From positions 62,001 to 126,000 of the forward strand of contig CAAGLA010000034.1 of the NCBI GenBank assembly GCA_900770655.1: 64,000 nt of DNA, written 5' to 3'. The notes beneath the pieces were generated by a model. The model did no database searches, was not told where the DNA came from, and saw only the letters and a program-made list of their open reading frames with translations. Of the stretch, positions 8,052-17,282 are shown piece after piece. Both the position numbers and the translations under genes were made by a program. This DNA is from Bacteroidaceae bacterium (GTDB lineage Bacteria; Bacteroidota; Bacteroidia; Bacteroidales; Bacteroidaceae). Position 1 is the stretch's first letter. Each line of letters begins with the position of its first letter.

Positions 8052-9470
8052 TTATAGGTCTCTCTCTTCGGCCTCTCTGGCAAACTCTTCGGCTTGCATA
8101 TTGTATTTGTATGGTATTCCGAAGAGATTGAACAGAATCCACGACTTTTCATCTATGGCCTTGCCTATGTTGGGCAGGGCCTCTTCTTTTCTGCCGCTTT
8201 TCCATTGTATATATGCAAGGTGAGCATATAGGTCCGATTTGTCGCGTGTAATATCCAAACAGTAGTTAAGCACCCTTTCTGCTATGGTGAAGCATTCTTG
8301 CTCAACCAAATGTTCTGCCAGTTTGTACAGCTCTTCGCTCTGGCTCCACTCTTTTGTGTCGAGCAAGTTCATATCTTCGTATGTCAGGTTCTCCTTGTCT
8401 CTTAATTCATACAAAGAACCGTTACGCAGTATAAGCTGCTTCATATTGCTTGGGTGGGTAAGCAGTGCTATTGAAATAGTTTCGTCGGCTCTTGCTGCAT
8501 TGCCGCTCTTTTCTAGAATTATGGCCTTGTTTATTCGGGCTAGCATAATCTCTATTGTGTTCTCTTCCTGTAGATTTATGTATTCTTTGAACAGTTCCAA
8601 AGCGTCGTTGTCGTTGCCCTCCTTGTGGAAGGTGAGGGCTATGTAGAAGAGTGGCGGTGTTGCTCCGGGATACTGCTTGTGAAGGTGAGTGAAAATAGCC
8701 CTTGCGCTTGAATAGTCTCCTGCGTAGTAGTAACAGTAGGCCTGCATTATCTGTGCATATCCTATGCTGTCGTTTATTGCGTATTCGTAGTCGAAGCACT
8801 CAATTGCTTTCCCGAATCTCTTGGCAAGGTAGCAGGTGTGTCCAAGCTGCTCCCAATAGAATGTAGAATAGGGGTCGTCGTCGAGCAAGGAGTTGTATAT
8901 TTCAACAGCGTCGTCGGTCTGTTGCAATTCAATGAGACATTCGGCTTTTATCTCTCTGAGGGTTCTGTTGCCGGGTGACTGCACAAGCAGTGCGTTGCAT
9001 ATAGAGAGAGCTTCGGGCGCTACACCGCAGTCGAGCAAGAGTTCAAGCCCGTCATATATACATTCGGGCTCTTCTCTCTTCTTCTGTATCAAATCTATGG
9101 CAATTTCCCGTGCCTCTTTGAACTTTTTAAGGGCAATGTATATTTCGGCTTGCAGTATAAGCAGCTCGCAATCGTCGTCAAATGGCGATAGTTGTGCCAG
9201 TAGCCGTAGCGCCTTAATGTGCTCCCCTATGCAGTATAGGTGTTTCGCCGACATTTTTATGTTCTCCCTTGCATCGGGGTAAAGGCGCTTGGATATTTCG
9301 AGAACCTCAAAGGCTTTCTTAACCTCTTCTTCGGAAAGGTAATAGGACATCAGGTCCGCGAACTCTTCTACGGCAAAGTATGGCGTGGCGTTCTCTTGTT
9401 TTGCCTTTTCGTACTTTCTAAGGAGCTCGCGGAACTCTTCGGAGTCGAAATATCCTCTGTTATTGCTCAT
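8052..9470 (-). CDS. Tetratricopeptide-repeat protein
   Basis: Soluble 472-residue protein with no signal peptide or membrane segment. Most of its length is degenerate TPR units, recognisable by A-x3-Y/F and alternating helices such as DDPYSTFYWEQLGHTCYLAKRFGKAIECFDYEY and EAIELFKEY-like segments. TPR proteins act as protein-binding scaffolds; the partner is not evident. Its ATG is six bases after the glnS stop, so it is almost certainly cotranscribed with glnS. The C-terminal segment (SGRKEEALPNIGKAIDEKSWILFNLFGIPYKYN) is non-repetitive. Confidence 0.85.
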   Translation of the reverse strand: MSNNRGYFDSEEFRELLRKYEKAKQENATPYFAVEEFADLMSYYLSEEEVKKAFEVLEISKRLYPDARENIKMSAKHLYCIGEHIKALRLLAQLSPFDDDCELLILQAEIYIALKKFKEAREIAIDLIQKKREEPECIYDGLELLLDCGVAPEALSICNALLVQSPGNRTLREIKAECLIELQQTDDAVEIYNSLLDDDPYSTFYWEQLGHTCYLAKRFGKAIECFDYEYAINDSIGYAQIMQAYCYYYAGDYSSARAIFTHLHKQYPGATPPLFYIALTFHKEGNDNDALELFKEYINLQEENTIEIMLARINKAIILEKSGNAARADETISIALLTHPSNMKQLILRNGSLYELRDKENLTYEDMNLLDTKEWSQSEELYKLAEHLVEQECFTIAERVLNYCLDITRDKSDLYAHLAYIQWKSGRKEEALPNIGKAIDEKSWILFNLFGIPYKYNMQAEEFAREAEERDL

Positions 9471-9476
9471 TGCTGT

Positions 9477-11219
9477 TTATTTGCCTTTCTGCTTGTTCCA
9501 AGTGTCTTTTAGCGATACTGTACGGTTGAATATTGGTCTTTCGGGTGTAGAGTCGGGGTCTACATTGAAATAACCTATTCTTTGGAACTGCAGGTAATCG
9601 AGTGGCTTGCAGCCGGTGAGGAATTTTTCTACTTTGCAACCGGTGAGGACTTTCAAGGAGTCGGGGTTTATCATCTCTTTCATTGCCTCTAGTGCATCGC
9701 AGCTCTTGGCCTCGCGTATAGCAGCCAACTCGTCGCGCGGGTTTTCTGCGCTCCACAAACGGTCGTACAGACGAACTTCGGCATCGGCACAGTGTCTTCG
9801 GCTAACCCAGTGTATGGTACTTTTAACTTTGCGGTTGGCGTCGGCCTCGCCGGTTTTTGTCTGTGGAATGTACTCGCAAAGAACTTCGGTTACATTGCCG
9901 TCGGCATCTTTGTTGCAACCGGTGCATAGTACAATATATGCGTTCTTCAAACGGACTTCGCGGCCCGGTGTCAAGCGGTAGTAGTTCTTTGGGGCGTCTT
10001 CCATAAAGTCGTCGCGCTCAATCCATAGCTCACGGCTGAACTCAATGGTGTGTGTGCCATCCTCGGGCCTTTCGGGGTTGTTTATGGCTGTGAGTTCTTC
10101 GGTCTGCTCTTCGGGGTAGTTGGTAATGGTGAGCTTAACAGGGTTAATTACGGCTGACACACGTGTTGCGCGGCTGTTGAGGTCTTCGCGTACTGCGCTT
10201 TCGAGCAGGGCAAAGTCGTTGAGAGCGTCGTATGTGGTGTAGCCAATCTTGTCAACGAAGTTCCTGATGGATTCGGGCGAGTAACCGCGGCGGCGGAAAC
10301 CGCAGAGGGTTGGCATTCGCGGGTCGTCCCAACCGTTTACAAGGCCCTCTTTTACCAGAATAAGCAGGTTTCGCTTGCTCATAAGGGTATAGTTGAGATT
10401 AAGCTTGTTGAACTCATACTGGCGAGGACGGTTGTCGTCGAGGTCCTTGCCGTCCTTTACCCAATCGACAAAGAGGTCGTATAGCGGGCGGTGCGGTACA
10501 AACTCCAGTGTGCAGAGTGAGTGTGTCACGCCTTCGAAGAAATCGCTTTGTCCGTGTGCAAAGTCGTACATAGGGTATGCCTTCCACTTTTCGCCTGTGC
10601 GGTGGTGGGCTGCTTTGACGACGCGGTATATTATCGGGTCGCGGAAATGCATATTGGGGCTGGTCATATCAATCTTTGCACGAAGAACCATCTTCCCTTC
10701 TTCAATTTCGCCGGAGTTCATCTTGTTGAACAGCTCGAGACTCTCTTCTGCGGGGCGGTTGCGGTACGGGCTTTCTGTGCCGGCCTGAGTAGGTGTACCC
10801 TTCTGGCGGGCTATCTCTTCGGCCGACTGTTCGTCTATGTAGGCCTTTCCCTCTTTTATGAGTTTTATCGCAAAGTCCCATAGCTGGTCAAAATAGTCCG
10901 ACGCATAGTAGACGTTTGCCCAGTCGAAACCAAGCCATTTTATATCTTCCATAATGGCGTCTACATACTCAACGTCTTCTTTCGTGGGGTTGGTGTCGTC
11001 GAAACGGAGGTTGCATACACCGTTGTATTTCTGGGCCATACCAAAGTCCATACATATAGCTTTGGCGTGTCCTATGTGCAGGTAGCCGTTTGGCTCGGGC
11101 GGGAAACGTGTCTGCACTTTTCCTCCGTTCTTGCCCTCTTTCAGGTCGTCTACGATAATTTGCTCAATAAAACTGATGCTCTTTTTTTCGCTTTTTTCAG
11201 TTTCTTTAATTTCGGTCAT
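9477..11219 (-). CDS. glnS: Glutaminyl-tRNA synthetase
   Basis: Cytoplasmic class I synthetase charging tRNA-Gln directly. It has PPEPNGYLHIGHAK with the HIGH motif at residues 48-51, the Glx-specific RFDDTNP, and the KMSKS-like loop LMSKR at about 279-283. The length (580) and the C-terminal anticodon-binding beta-barrel region agree with bacterial GlnRS. It implies this organism does not depend only on the transamidation route for Gln-tRNA. First gene of a two-gene operon with the TPR protein; a consensus -7 element lies about 95 bases upstream. Confidence 0.97.
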   Translation of the reverse strand: MTEIKETEKSEKKSISFIEQIIVDDLKEGKNGGKVQTRFPPEPNGYLHIGHAKAICMDFGMAQKYNGVCNLRFDDTNPTKEDVEYVDAIMEDIKWLGFDWANVYYASDYFDQLWDFAIKLIKEGKAYIDEQSAEEIARQKGTPTQAGTESPYRNRPAEESLELFNKMNSGEIEEGKMVLRAKIDMTSPNMHFRDPIIYRVVKAAHHRTGEKWKAYPMYDFAHGQSDFFEGVTHSLCTLEFVPHRPLYDLFVDWVKDGKDLDDNRPRQYEFNKLNLNYTLMSKRNLLILVKEGLVNGWDDPRMPTLCGFRRRGYSPESIRNFVDKIGYTTYDALNDFALLESAVREDLNSRATRVSAVINPVKLTITNYPEEQTEELTAINNPERPEDGTHTIEFSRELWIERDDFMEDAPKNYYRLTPGREVRLKNAYIVLCTGCNKDADGNVTEVLCEYIPQTKTGEADANRKVKSTIHWVSRRHCADAEVRLYDRLWSAENPRDELAAIREAKSCDALEAMKEMINPDSLKVLTGCKVEKFLTGCKPLDYLQFQRIGYFNVDPDSTPERPIFNRTVSLKDTWNKQKGK

Positions 11220-11311
11220 TTTCTGTATGTTTTTATATTATTGTTCAAACTGTTGCTGCTGCTTGTCGGTGTTGAAACTCAAACACGGCGCGCTTCTGCT
11301 ATAAATAATTA

Positions 11312-11319
11312 CAAATGTA
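11312..11319 (-). promoter_or_regulatory. Promoter -7 element for glnS operon
   Basis: TACATTTG on the minus strand is an exact consensus match. It implies a leader of about 85 bases before the glnS ATG. Confidence 0.6.
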
Positions 11320-11407
11320 AGCTATTTTTTTTGAAATAACAGCTAGTTTTGGTCCATTAAATGGCTCTTTGCTGTAAAATAGCATCAAAACAGGCTTTCT
11401 TTTGGCC

Positions 11408-12283
11408 CTATCTTGAATGCTTGAGGAAAAAACCTAATTTGTAGATGTTAAGAATTTTGAGTGAGGGATTTTTCCCTAAAAGGCTTCTTCTCATCTGTTT
11501 TTGTGTTGCTTTCCATAAGAAAAGGAAGAGCCCTGCAAGGTGGTAACGCTGAAGTTTGGCGGCGCAGTCGAGAAGCGGTGTAGAGGCTATCTCTTCTTTT
11601 ATTGAAATAAGTGTCTTTATAGATTGCTCTACCTTGGAAAGGTATGTTGCATTATCTTCTATACCGTTGTGCAATAAGGGATTGTCTATATGAAGTATGT
11701 TCGCGTTTCTTTTCTCTAGTTCTTTGCCTAAAAGGGTGTCCTCGTAGCCGTATTGTGTAATCTCTGTATTGAAGAAAATGGATGTGAAGAGTTCTTTGTG
11801 TATAGCGAAATTGAATGTTGTGAATTTGTCGTATGGCGCGGTACTGCGAATTGTGGCGCTTCTTGATTTGTCGGCTTTTTTCTCGTATTTAAACCTGAGC
11901 GTGTACTCTTTTCCGGGCAGTTTGTTTGTGTGGTAGAGCCCTCCGCATACTACTTCGGCATCGTTAAGGGCTGTTATGTATGCTGCCAAGAAATTGTCTT
12001 TTTCCACAATGGCGTCGCAGTCTATAAACAGCAGGTTTTCGAATCTTGCCTCCAAAGCCAGCAGGTTCCTTATGTTTGCACGGCCAATATTCTCGGTTCT
12101 AATTATTCTGCGGCAGAAAGGCAGAACTTCGGCACTCATATTCAATTGCAGGTTCTCGGGCGATGTTCCATCCTCGCCTATGAGTATCTCGAATGGGACC
12201 TGCAGCTCTTCTCCTTGCTTATGCAGCTCCTCTATGAGTTGCTTGCAGCAGTAGTCTTTAGCCGGAATTAAAACAGATATCAT
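11408..12283 (-). CDS. Family 2 glycosyltransferase
   Basis: A GT-A fold glycosyltransferase of 291 residues. The N-terminus ISVLIPAKDY, the acidic GEDGT (36-40) and the metal-binding DxD (Asp88-Cys-Asp90 in FIDCDA) are GT2 hallmarks. A possible catalytic-base region is YGYEDTLLGKEL. The basic C-terminal helix (WKATQKQMRRSLLG) suggests a peripheral membrane association. The sugar and acceptor are not predictable. It is a single gene with its own promoter and no neighbouring polysaccharide cluster. Confidence 0.85.
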   Translation of the reverse strand: MISVLIPAKDYCCKQLIEELHKQGEELQVPFEILIGEDGTSPENLQLNMSAEVLPFCRRIIRTENIGRANIRNLLALEARFENLLFIDCDAIVEKDNFLAAYITALNDAEVVCGGLYHTNKLPGKEYTLRFKYEKKADKSRSATIRSTAPYDKFTTFNFAIHKELFTSIFFNTEITQYGYEDTLLGKELEKRNANILHIDNPLLHNGIEDNATYLSKVEQSIKTLISIKEEIASTPLLDCAAKLQRYHLAGLFLFLWKATQKQMRRSLLGKNPSLKILNIYKLGFFLKHSR

Positions 12284-12306
12284 AGTGTGCGGGGGTTAAA
12301 CTCCTG

Positions 12307-12314
12307 CAAAAATA
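12307..12314 (-). promoter_or_regulatory. Promoter -7 element for GT2 gene
   Basis: TATTTTTG on the minus strand is an exact consensus match. Transcription would begin about 17 bases before the ATG. Confidence 0.6.
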
Positions 12315-12430
12315 TTAAAATCTTTCAAAACTGTTGCTCTATTTGCCTGTTTATTCGTAATCTGTTTCTCTTTTAACGGACACTGTGGAAATTATATTTG
12401 TTTTTATTACAGTATTTTAAATATTTTTCA

Positions 12431-12438
12431 TATCTTCG
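12431..12438 (+). promoter_or_regulatory. Promoter -7 element (TATCTTCG variant) for fhs operon
   Basis: TATCTTCG lies 42 bases before the fhs ATG, in AT-rich sequence. It is the same variant as at 4123, 24916, 48698 and 54041. Confidence 0.5.
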
Positions 12439-12480
12439 CATATTATATGCGATAGAACAAACTAAAATTATACGTTTATT

Positions 12481-14142
12481 ATGAAAAGTGATATTCAAAT
12501 AGCTCACGAGACTAAGCTGGAGCGCATTGAAAATGTTGCGGCAAAAATAGGCATAGATGCCAATGAACTCGAACATTTCGGAAAATATATAGCGAAAATT
12601 CCTTTGCATCTCATAGGCGAGAAAAAGGGCAAGCTTGTGCTTGTCACAGCCATTACTGCAACTAAGGCCGGTATTGGAAAAACGACCGTTTCAATTGGTC
12701 TTGCGCTTGGCTTGAATAAAATTGGAAAGAAGGCTGTCGTAGCATTGCGTGAGCCATCGCTTGGTCCCTGCTTCGGTATGAAGGGCGGTGCTGCAGGCGG
12801 CGGTTATGCACAGGTGCTGCCAATGGAGAAGATAAATCTCCATTTTACAGGCGACTTCCACGCTATAACTTCGGCCCATAATATGATTTCTGCACTTCTC
12901 GATAACTATCTCTACCAGCACGCTAAGGAGGGCTTCGGGCTTAAGGAGATACTTTGGCGCCGTGTGCTCGATGTAAACGACCGTTCTTTGCGCTCTATAA
13001 TAACAGGCGTTGGCCCGGCAACCAACGGGCTGGTTGAGCAGGCCGGTTTCGATATTACACCGGCTTCGGAGCTTATGGCGATTCTCTGTCTTGCAAGCGA
13101 CGAAGAGGACCTTCGCCGTCGTATAGAGAACATTATGCTGGGCTACACATATTCAGGCGAACCTTTCACAGTTAAGGATTTGGGTGTGGCCGGCTCTATT
13201 ATGGTGCTGCTCAAAGATGCTATTCAGCCGAACCTTGTGCAGACAACTGAAAATACTCCTGCAATTATCCACGGCGGTCCGTTTGCAAACATTGCACACG
13301 GCTGCAATTCACAGCTTGCTACAAAAATGGCTCTTGCTCATAGCGAGTATACAATTACAGAGGCCGGCTTCGGTGCCGATTTGGGTGCGGAGAAATTCTA
13401 CAACATCCTTTGCCGCAAGAGCGGTCTGCAACCCGACGCCACGGTAATAGTAGCCACAGCGCAAGGATTGAAAATGCACGGTGGCGTGGAACTCGATAAA
13501 ATAAAGGAACCCGATATGGAGGGCTTGCGTAATGGCCTTGCAAACCTCGACCGCCACGTTGCCAACTTGCGTTCTTTCGGGCAGTCGGTAATTGTTGTGT
13601 TCAACCGTTTTGCTACCGACACCGACGAGGAGATGGCTCTGCTGCGTTCTCACTGTGAAGAAGAGCTCGGTCTTCCGTTCGTTATTAACAATGCTTTTGC
13701 TCAGGGTGGCGATGGCGCTGTTGAAATGGCGCAGATAGTTGTAGATACAATAGAGAAGAATCCGTCTAAGCCTTTGCAGTTTACATACAACGATGCAGAT
13801 ACCATACAGGAAAAAATAGAAAAAGTTGCCAAGAATATTTACGGCGCAGCATCGGTTACTTTTGCAAAACCGGCTCTTGACCGCATTAGACTTGCCGAAA
13901 AATATGGTCTTGCCAAATTCCCTGTCTGCATAGCAAAGACTCAGTTCTCGTTCAGCGCCGACGCGAAGCAATATGGTGCTGTCAAAGGATTCAATCTGCA
14001 GATACGCGATATTGTACTTAATGCCGGTGCCGAAATGGTTGTAGCCATTGCCGGTGATATTATACGTATGCCGGGATTGCCGAAAGACCCACAGGCAAAC
14101 CACATAGATTTTGTAGACGGCGAAATTGTTGGTCTAAGCTAA
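12481..14142 (+). CDS. fhs: Formate--tetrahydrofolate ligase
   Basis: Cytoplasmic enzyme joining formate to tetrahydrofolate with ATP to give 10-formyl-THF for purine synthesis and one-carbon metabolism. The P-loop-like [10 protein letters not shown] (61-70) and the strongly conserved [20 protein letters not shown] and [13 protein letters not shown] blocks are diagnostic. The 553-residue length is normal for the family. It leads a four-gene transcription unit with rarA and two kinases, with 21 bases to rarA. A 5-formyl-THF cyclo-ligase gene at 49.8 kb feeds the same cofactor pool. Confidence 0.97.
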   Translation: MKSDIQIAHETKLERIENVAAKIGIDANELEHFGKYIAKIPLHLIGEKKGKLVLVTAITATKAGIGKTTVSIGLALGLNKIGKKAVVALREPSLGPCFGMKGGAAGGGYAQVLPMEKINLHFTGDFHAITSAHNMISALLDNYLYQHAKEGFGLKEILWRRVLDVNDRSLRSIITGVGPATNGLVEQAGFDITPASELMAILCLASDEEDLRRRIENIMLGYTYSGEPFTVKDLGVAGSIMVLLKDAIQPNLVQTTENTPAIIHGGPFANIAHGCNSQLATKMALAHSEYTITEAGFGADLGAEKFYNILCRKSGLQPDATVIVATAQGLKMHGGVELDKIKEPDMEGLRNGLANLDRHVANLRSFGQSVIVVFNRFATDTDEEMALLRSHCEEELGLPFVINNAFAQGGDGAVEMAQIVVDTIEKNPSKPLQFTYNDADTIQEKIEKVAKNIYGAASVTFAKPALDRIRLAEKYGLAKFPVCIAKTQFSFSADAKQYGAVKGFNLQIRDIVLNAGAEMVVAIAGDIIRMPGLPKDPQANHIDFVDGEIVGLS

Positions 14143-14163
14143 ATATTGTAAATCCTAAATCGT

Positions 14164-15444
14164 ATGGCACAACCTTTGGCAGAACGTCTGCGCCCAACGT
14201 CGTTTGACGGTTACGTGGGACAGAAGCACCTCGTTGGTGAGGGGGCTGTGTTGCGCCGTATGATAGAGTCGGGCAGACTGCTCTCCTTTATAATGTGGGG
14301 CCCTCCCGGAACAGGCAAGACAACTATTGCCCGCATAATAGCACACCGGTTGAACCGCCCCTTCTACACGTTGAATGCAGTATCTTCGGGTGTTAAGGAG
14401 GTGCGCGAAGTTATAGAGAAAGCAAAAAGTTCGCCTCTCTTCTCACGTGGCGGTGCCATATTGTTCATAGACGAGATACACCGGTTCAACAAGTCGCAAC
14501 AGGATTCCCTGCTCAGTGCTGTAGAAACGGGTATAGTCACTCTTATTGGTGCAACAACAGAGAATCCCTCCTTCGAGGTGATACGCCCCTTGTTGTCGCG
14601 TTGTCAGCTATATGTCCTGAAGTCTTTGGAAAAAGAGGACTTGCTGTCGTTGCTTGGCAATGCAATATCAAATGACGATGTTTTGCGTAGCCGTGGCGTT
14701 GAACTGAAAGAGACAGATGCCATACTGCGTTATAGCGGTGGCGATGCGCGTAAACTGCTGAATATTCTGGAACTTGTGGTTGAGAGTGATGCCGGAACCC
14801 CTGTCGTGGTTACCGACGACAAGGTTGTGAGTGCACTGCAGCAGACACCTCTTGCATACGACAAGGATGGTGAAATGCATTACGATATAATATCGGCATT
14901 TATAAAATCCATTCGCGGAAGCGACCCCGATGCTGCCCTTTATTGGCTTGCGCGTATGATAGAGGGTGGTGAAGACCCTGCTTTCATTGCCCGCCGGCTC
15001 ATAATTTCCGCATCGGAAGATGTGGGGCTTGCAAATCCAAATGCTTTGCTGCTGGCAAATGCGGCTTTCGATGCTGTAACCAAGATAGGCTGGCCCGAAG
15101 GGCGCATACCTCTAGCCGAGGCTACTGTCTATCTGGCAACATCGCCCAAGAGCAATTCGGCATATATCGGTATAAACAGCGCAATAGAGAAGGTGCGTGA
15201 AACCGGCAATCTGCCCGTGCCGCTACATTTGCGCAACGCACCCACAAAACTTATGGCCGAACTCGGTTATTCCGACGGGTACAAATATTCTCACGATTAT
15301 CCCGGCCATTTTGTAAAACAGCAGTTCCTGCCCGACGCCGGCTGCAATTTCTCTTTTTGGGTGCCTCAAGAGAACCCTGTAGAGGCCAAGAGCAAGGCTT
15401 GGATGCAGCAATGCTGGGGTAGCGACAAACCTTTTTCTAAGTAA
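14164..15444 (+). CDS. rarA: Replication-associated recombination protein A (AAA+ ATPase)
   Basis: AAA+ ATPase of the RarA/MgsA/WRNIP1 family, related to clamp-loader subunits, acting at stalled replication forks. Walker A GPPGTGKTT is at 46-54, Walker B AILFIDEIHRFN at about 98-109, and sensor 1 is in TLIGATTENPSFE. The C-terminal tetramerisation region is present (DPDAALYWLARMIEGGEDP, HLRNAPTKLMAELGY). Full length at 426 residues. It is 21 bases behind fhs and 10 bases ahead of the first kinase gene. Confidence 0.96.
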   Translation: MAQPLAERLRPTSFDGYVGQKHLVGEGAVLRRMIESGRLLSFIMWGPPGTGKTTIARIIAHRLNRPFYTLNAVSSGVKEVREVIEKAKSSPLFSRGGAILFIDEIHRFNKSQQDSLLSAVETGIVTLIGATTENPSFEVIRPLLSRCQLYVLKSLEKEDLLSLLGNAISNDDVLRSRGVELKETDAILRYSGGDARKLLNILELVVESDAGTPVVVTDDKVVSALQQTPLAYDKDGEMHYDIISAFIKSIRGSDPDAALYWLARMIEGGEDPAFIARRLIISASEDVGLANPNALLLANAAFDAVTKIGWPEGRIPLAEATVYLATSPKSNSAYIGINSAIEKVRETGNLPVPLHLRNAPTKLMAELGYSDGYKYSHDYPGHFVKQQFLPDAGCNFSFWVPQENPVEAKSKAWMQQCWGSDKPFSK

Positions 15445-15454
15445 ATGATATACA

Positions 15455-17236
15455 ATGAACGACAATAATTTCTTAAGAACGGGAACACTGCTTAAAGATG
15501 ACAGCTACAGGATAGAGGCTGTCTTAGGCTCCGGAGGGTTCGGTGTTACATACCGCGCCGTTCAGGTGCTGTTGGGCAAGACTGTTGCCATTAAGGAGTT
15601 CTATATGGGAGATTATTGTGTGCGCGACACCGATTCTCTTGGCGTTACAGTGGCTGTAGAGAAGAACGTGCCGCTTGTTGAGCGTTTCAAAAAGAAGTTT
15701 CTACGTGAAGCCCGTATGGTTGCGCAGTTGGCAAACCGTCACATAATAGATATATACGATGTCTTTGAAGAGAACAAGACTGCCTATTATGTAATGGAAT
15801 ATCTGCCCGGTGGTTGCGTTGAGGATTACGTATCGGCCAATGGCGCAATTCCCGAGAAAGAGGCTCTTGAATTCATTAAGCAGATAGGCTCTGCTGTTTC
15901 CTATATTCACGAAAAAAAGATATTGCATCTCGATATAAAACCGGCAAACATTATGTTGCGTGGCGAAGCCGATGCTGTACTCATAGATTTCGGTATCTCA
16001 AAGCAATACAGTGACGACGGTTCCAAGAAAAGTTCTGTGGCAGCTGCGTTCAGCCGCACATACGCACCGCTGGAGCAGTTCGAGGCCATTGGTGTGGAGG
16101 AATTCTCTCCAGCGGTCGATGTCTACTCTTTTGCAGCAACGGCATATTTTATGATTTCGGGCCAGCAACCGCCAAATTCTCTCTCGTTGCTTAAGGAGGA
16201 ACTTAAACAGGTTCCGAATGCCAGCAATAAGGTTTCGGCCGCAATAATTTCCGGTATGCAACCCCTGCAGGCTTTGCGTCTAAAGACAATCGCCGAATTT
16301 TTGGAGATGCTTGGCGACACTTCCTCGCACAAAGGTATTGTGGCCGTAGACTATAATAAACCTGTCACAGGAGCCTCTAACGAAATAAATACAGCCCCCG
16401 GCGGAGAAGGAAAACTCTCTACCGGTGCCGGGAAAAACCGCAACTCAGGTGGTTTGAAAGCTTGGGTTGTAGTTGCGGTAGTATTGTTGGTGGTGACATT
16501 GTTGGCTGTTGTGGGTTATCTTACATTCAGTTATTTCACAGCGCCAAAGTCGCAAAGCAAAAAGAATAGACGTACAAGCGTTACACTTGTCGATGAAACA
16601 TACGCCGAAGATTTGGATGAGATAGAACAGAACTCCCAAGCCGAGGAGACCGGCAGGGCTCGTGTGAACGAAAATGGGCGCCCAATTGAGGAATTCAGTG
16701 AAAATGAAGGTTCGCAGGTATCTCTTGTAGCAGAAACATCGGCAGCGCCGGCGCGTAATGATTCGCCACCGGATTATGCTGCAGTTTCGGCCGAAGGAGT
16801 TGCACTTGTGCAACGCGGTAACTATACTGCCGCCTTGCCCCTTCTCAGGCAGGCAGCCGAACATAATATCTCTCAGGCGCAGAATGCTCTTGGCGAGTGT
16901 TACCAACGAGGCTATGGAGTCTCTATAGATTATTCCCAAGCTGTTTCTTGGTATTCTAAAGCAGCAAATAACGGCAATGCCGATGCACAATACAACCTTG
17001 CAGTGTGTTATTCCAGAGGTTTGGGCATAAACAAGAACCCTGCAACAGCAGCAATTTATTTTGAACAGGCTGCAAGGCAAGGGCATCTGTTGGCACAATA
17101 CAATCTTGCTGAGTGTTACCGTAACGGAACAGGTGTCCGCATAGATTACAGCACTGCGGCATATTGGTATCGTGAAGCTGCTGCTCAAGGCTATGCTCCG
17201 GCAAGGGACAGGTTATCGGCATTGGAAAGAAATTAA
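15455..17236 (+). CDS. Membrane Ser/Thr protein kinase with C-terminal Sel1 repeats (short form)
   Basis: Hanks-type kinase of 593 residues. The kinase domain occupies about residues 20-290: glycine loop GSGGFGVTY (25-33), Lys47 in AIKEF, HLDIKPAN with catalytic Asp160, and DFG at 178-180. The activation segment leads into YAPLEQF. The usual HRD arginine is Leu, making it a non-RD kinase. A single hydrophobic helix (about 335-357) follows, then an acidic linker. Three Sel1 repeats end the protein, each of the ALGECYQRGYGV type, preceded by a TPR-like unit. With the kinase inside, the Sel1 part would lie in the periplasm. Substrates are unknown. The next gene is a paralogue with catalytic residues at the same numbers. 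Confidence 0.92.
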   Translation: MNDNNFLRTGTLLKDDSYRIEAVLGSGGFGVTYRAVQVLLGKTVAIKEFYMGDYCVRDTDSLGVTVAVEKNVPLVERFKKKFLREARMVAQLANRHIIDIYDVFEENKTAYYVMEYLPGGCVEDYVSANGAIPEKEALEFIKQIGSAVSYIHEKKILHLDIKPANIMLRGEADAVLIDFGISKQYSDDGSKKSSVAAAFSRTYAPLEQFEAIGVEEFSPAVDVYSFAATAYFMISGQQPPNSLSLLKEELKQVPNASNKVSAAIISGMQPLQALRLKTIAEFLEMLGDTSSHKGIVAVDYNKPVTGASNEINTAPGGEGKLSTGAGKNRNSGGLKAWVVVAVVLLVVTLLAVVGYLTFSYFTAPKSQSKKNRRTSVTLVDETYAEDLDEIEQNSQAEETGRARVNENGRPIEEFSENEGSQVSLVAETSAAPARNDSPPDYAAVSAEGVALVQRGNYTAALPLLRQAAEHNISQAQNALGECYQRGYGVSIDYSQAVSWYSKAANNGNADAQYNLAVCYSRGLGINKNPATAAIYFEQAARQGHLLAQYNLAECYRNGTGVRIDYSTAAYWYREAAAQGYAPARDRLSALERN

Positions 17237-17282
17237 AACAGCACAAACATAATATCAGCTAAAACATTATAAATTTTATACT

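Noticed and set aside
7484..8152. 222-codon open frame antisense to manC
   Set aside because: It overlaps the certain manC gene and the end of the TPR gene. The translation shows no domain and there is no promoter or operon context.
13309..14103. 264-codon open frame antisense to fhs
   Set aside because: fhs is a complete, certain gene on the other strand. The antisense frame gives a Cys/Tyr/Phe-rich product with no recognisable domain and lacks a promoter; it is a by-product of fhs codon use.
14165..14181. Sigma-54-like TGGCAC-N5-TTGG at the start of rarA
   Set aside because: It lies in the first codons of rarA (MAQPLAE), ends in GG rather than GC, and rarA is 21 bases behind fhs in an operon. 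Likely chance.
16445..17188. 247-codon open frame antisense to the first kinase gene
   Set aside because: The product is Cys-rich with no motif; the sense strand encodes conserved Sel1 repeats.
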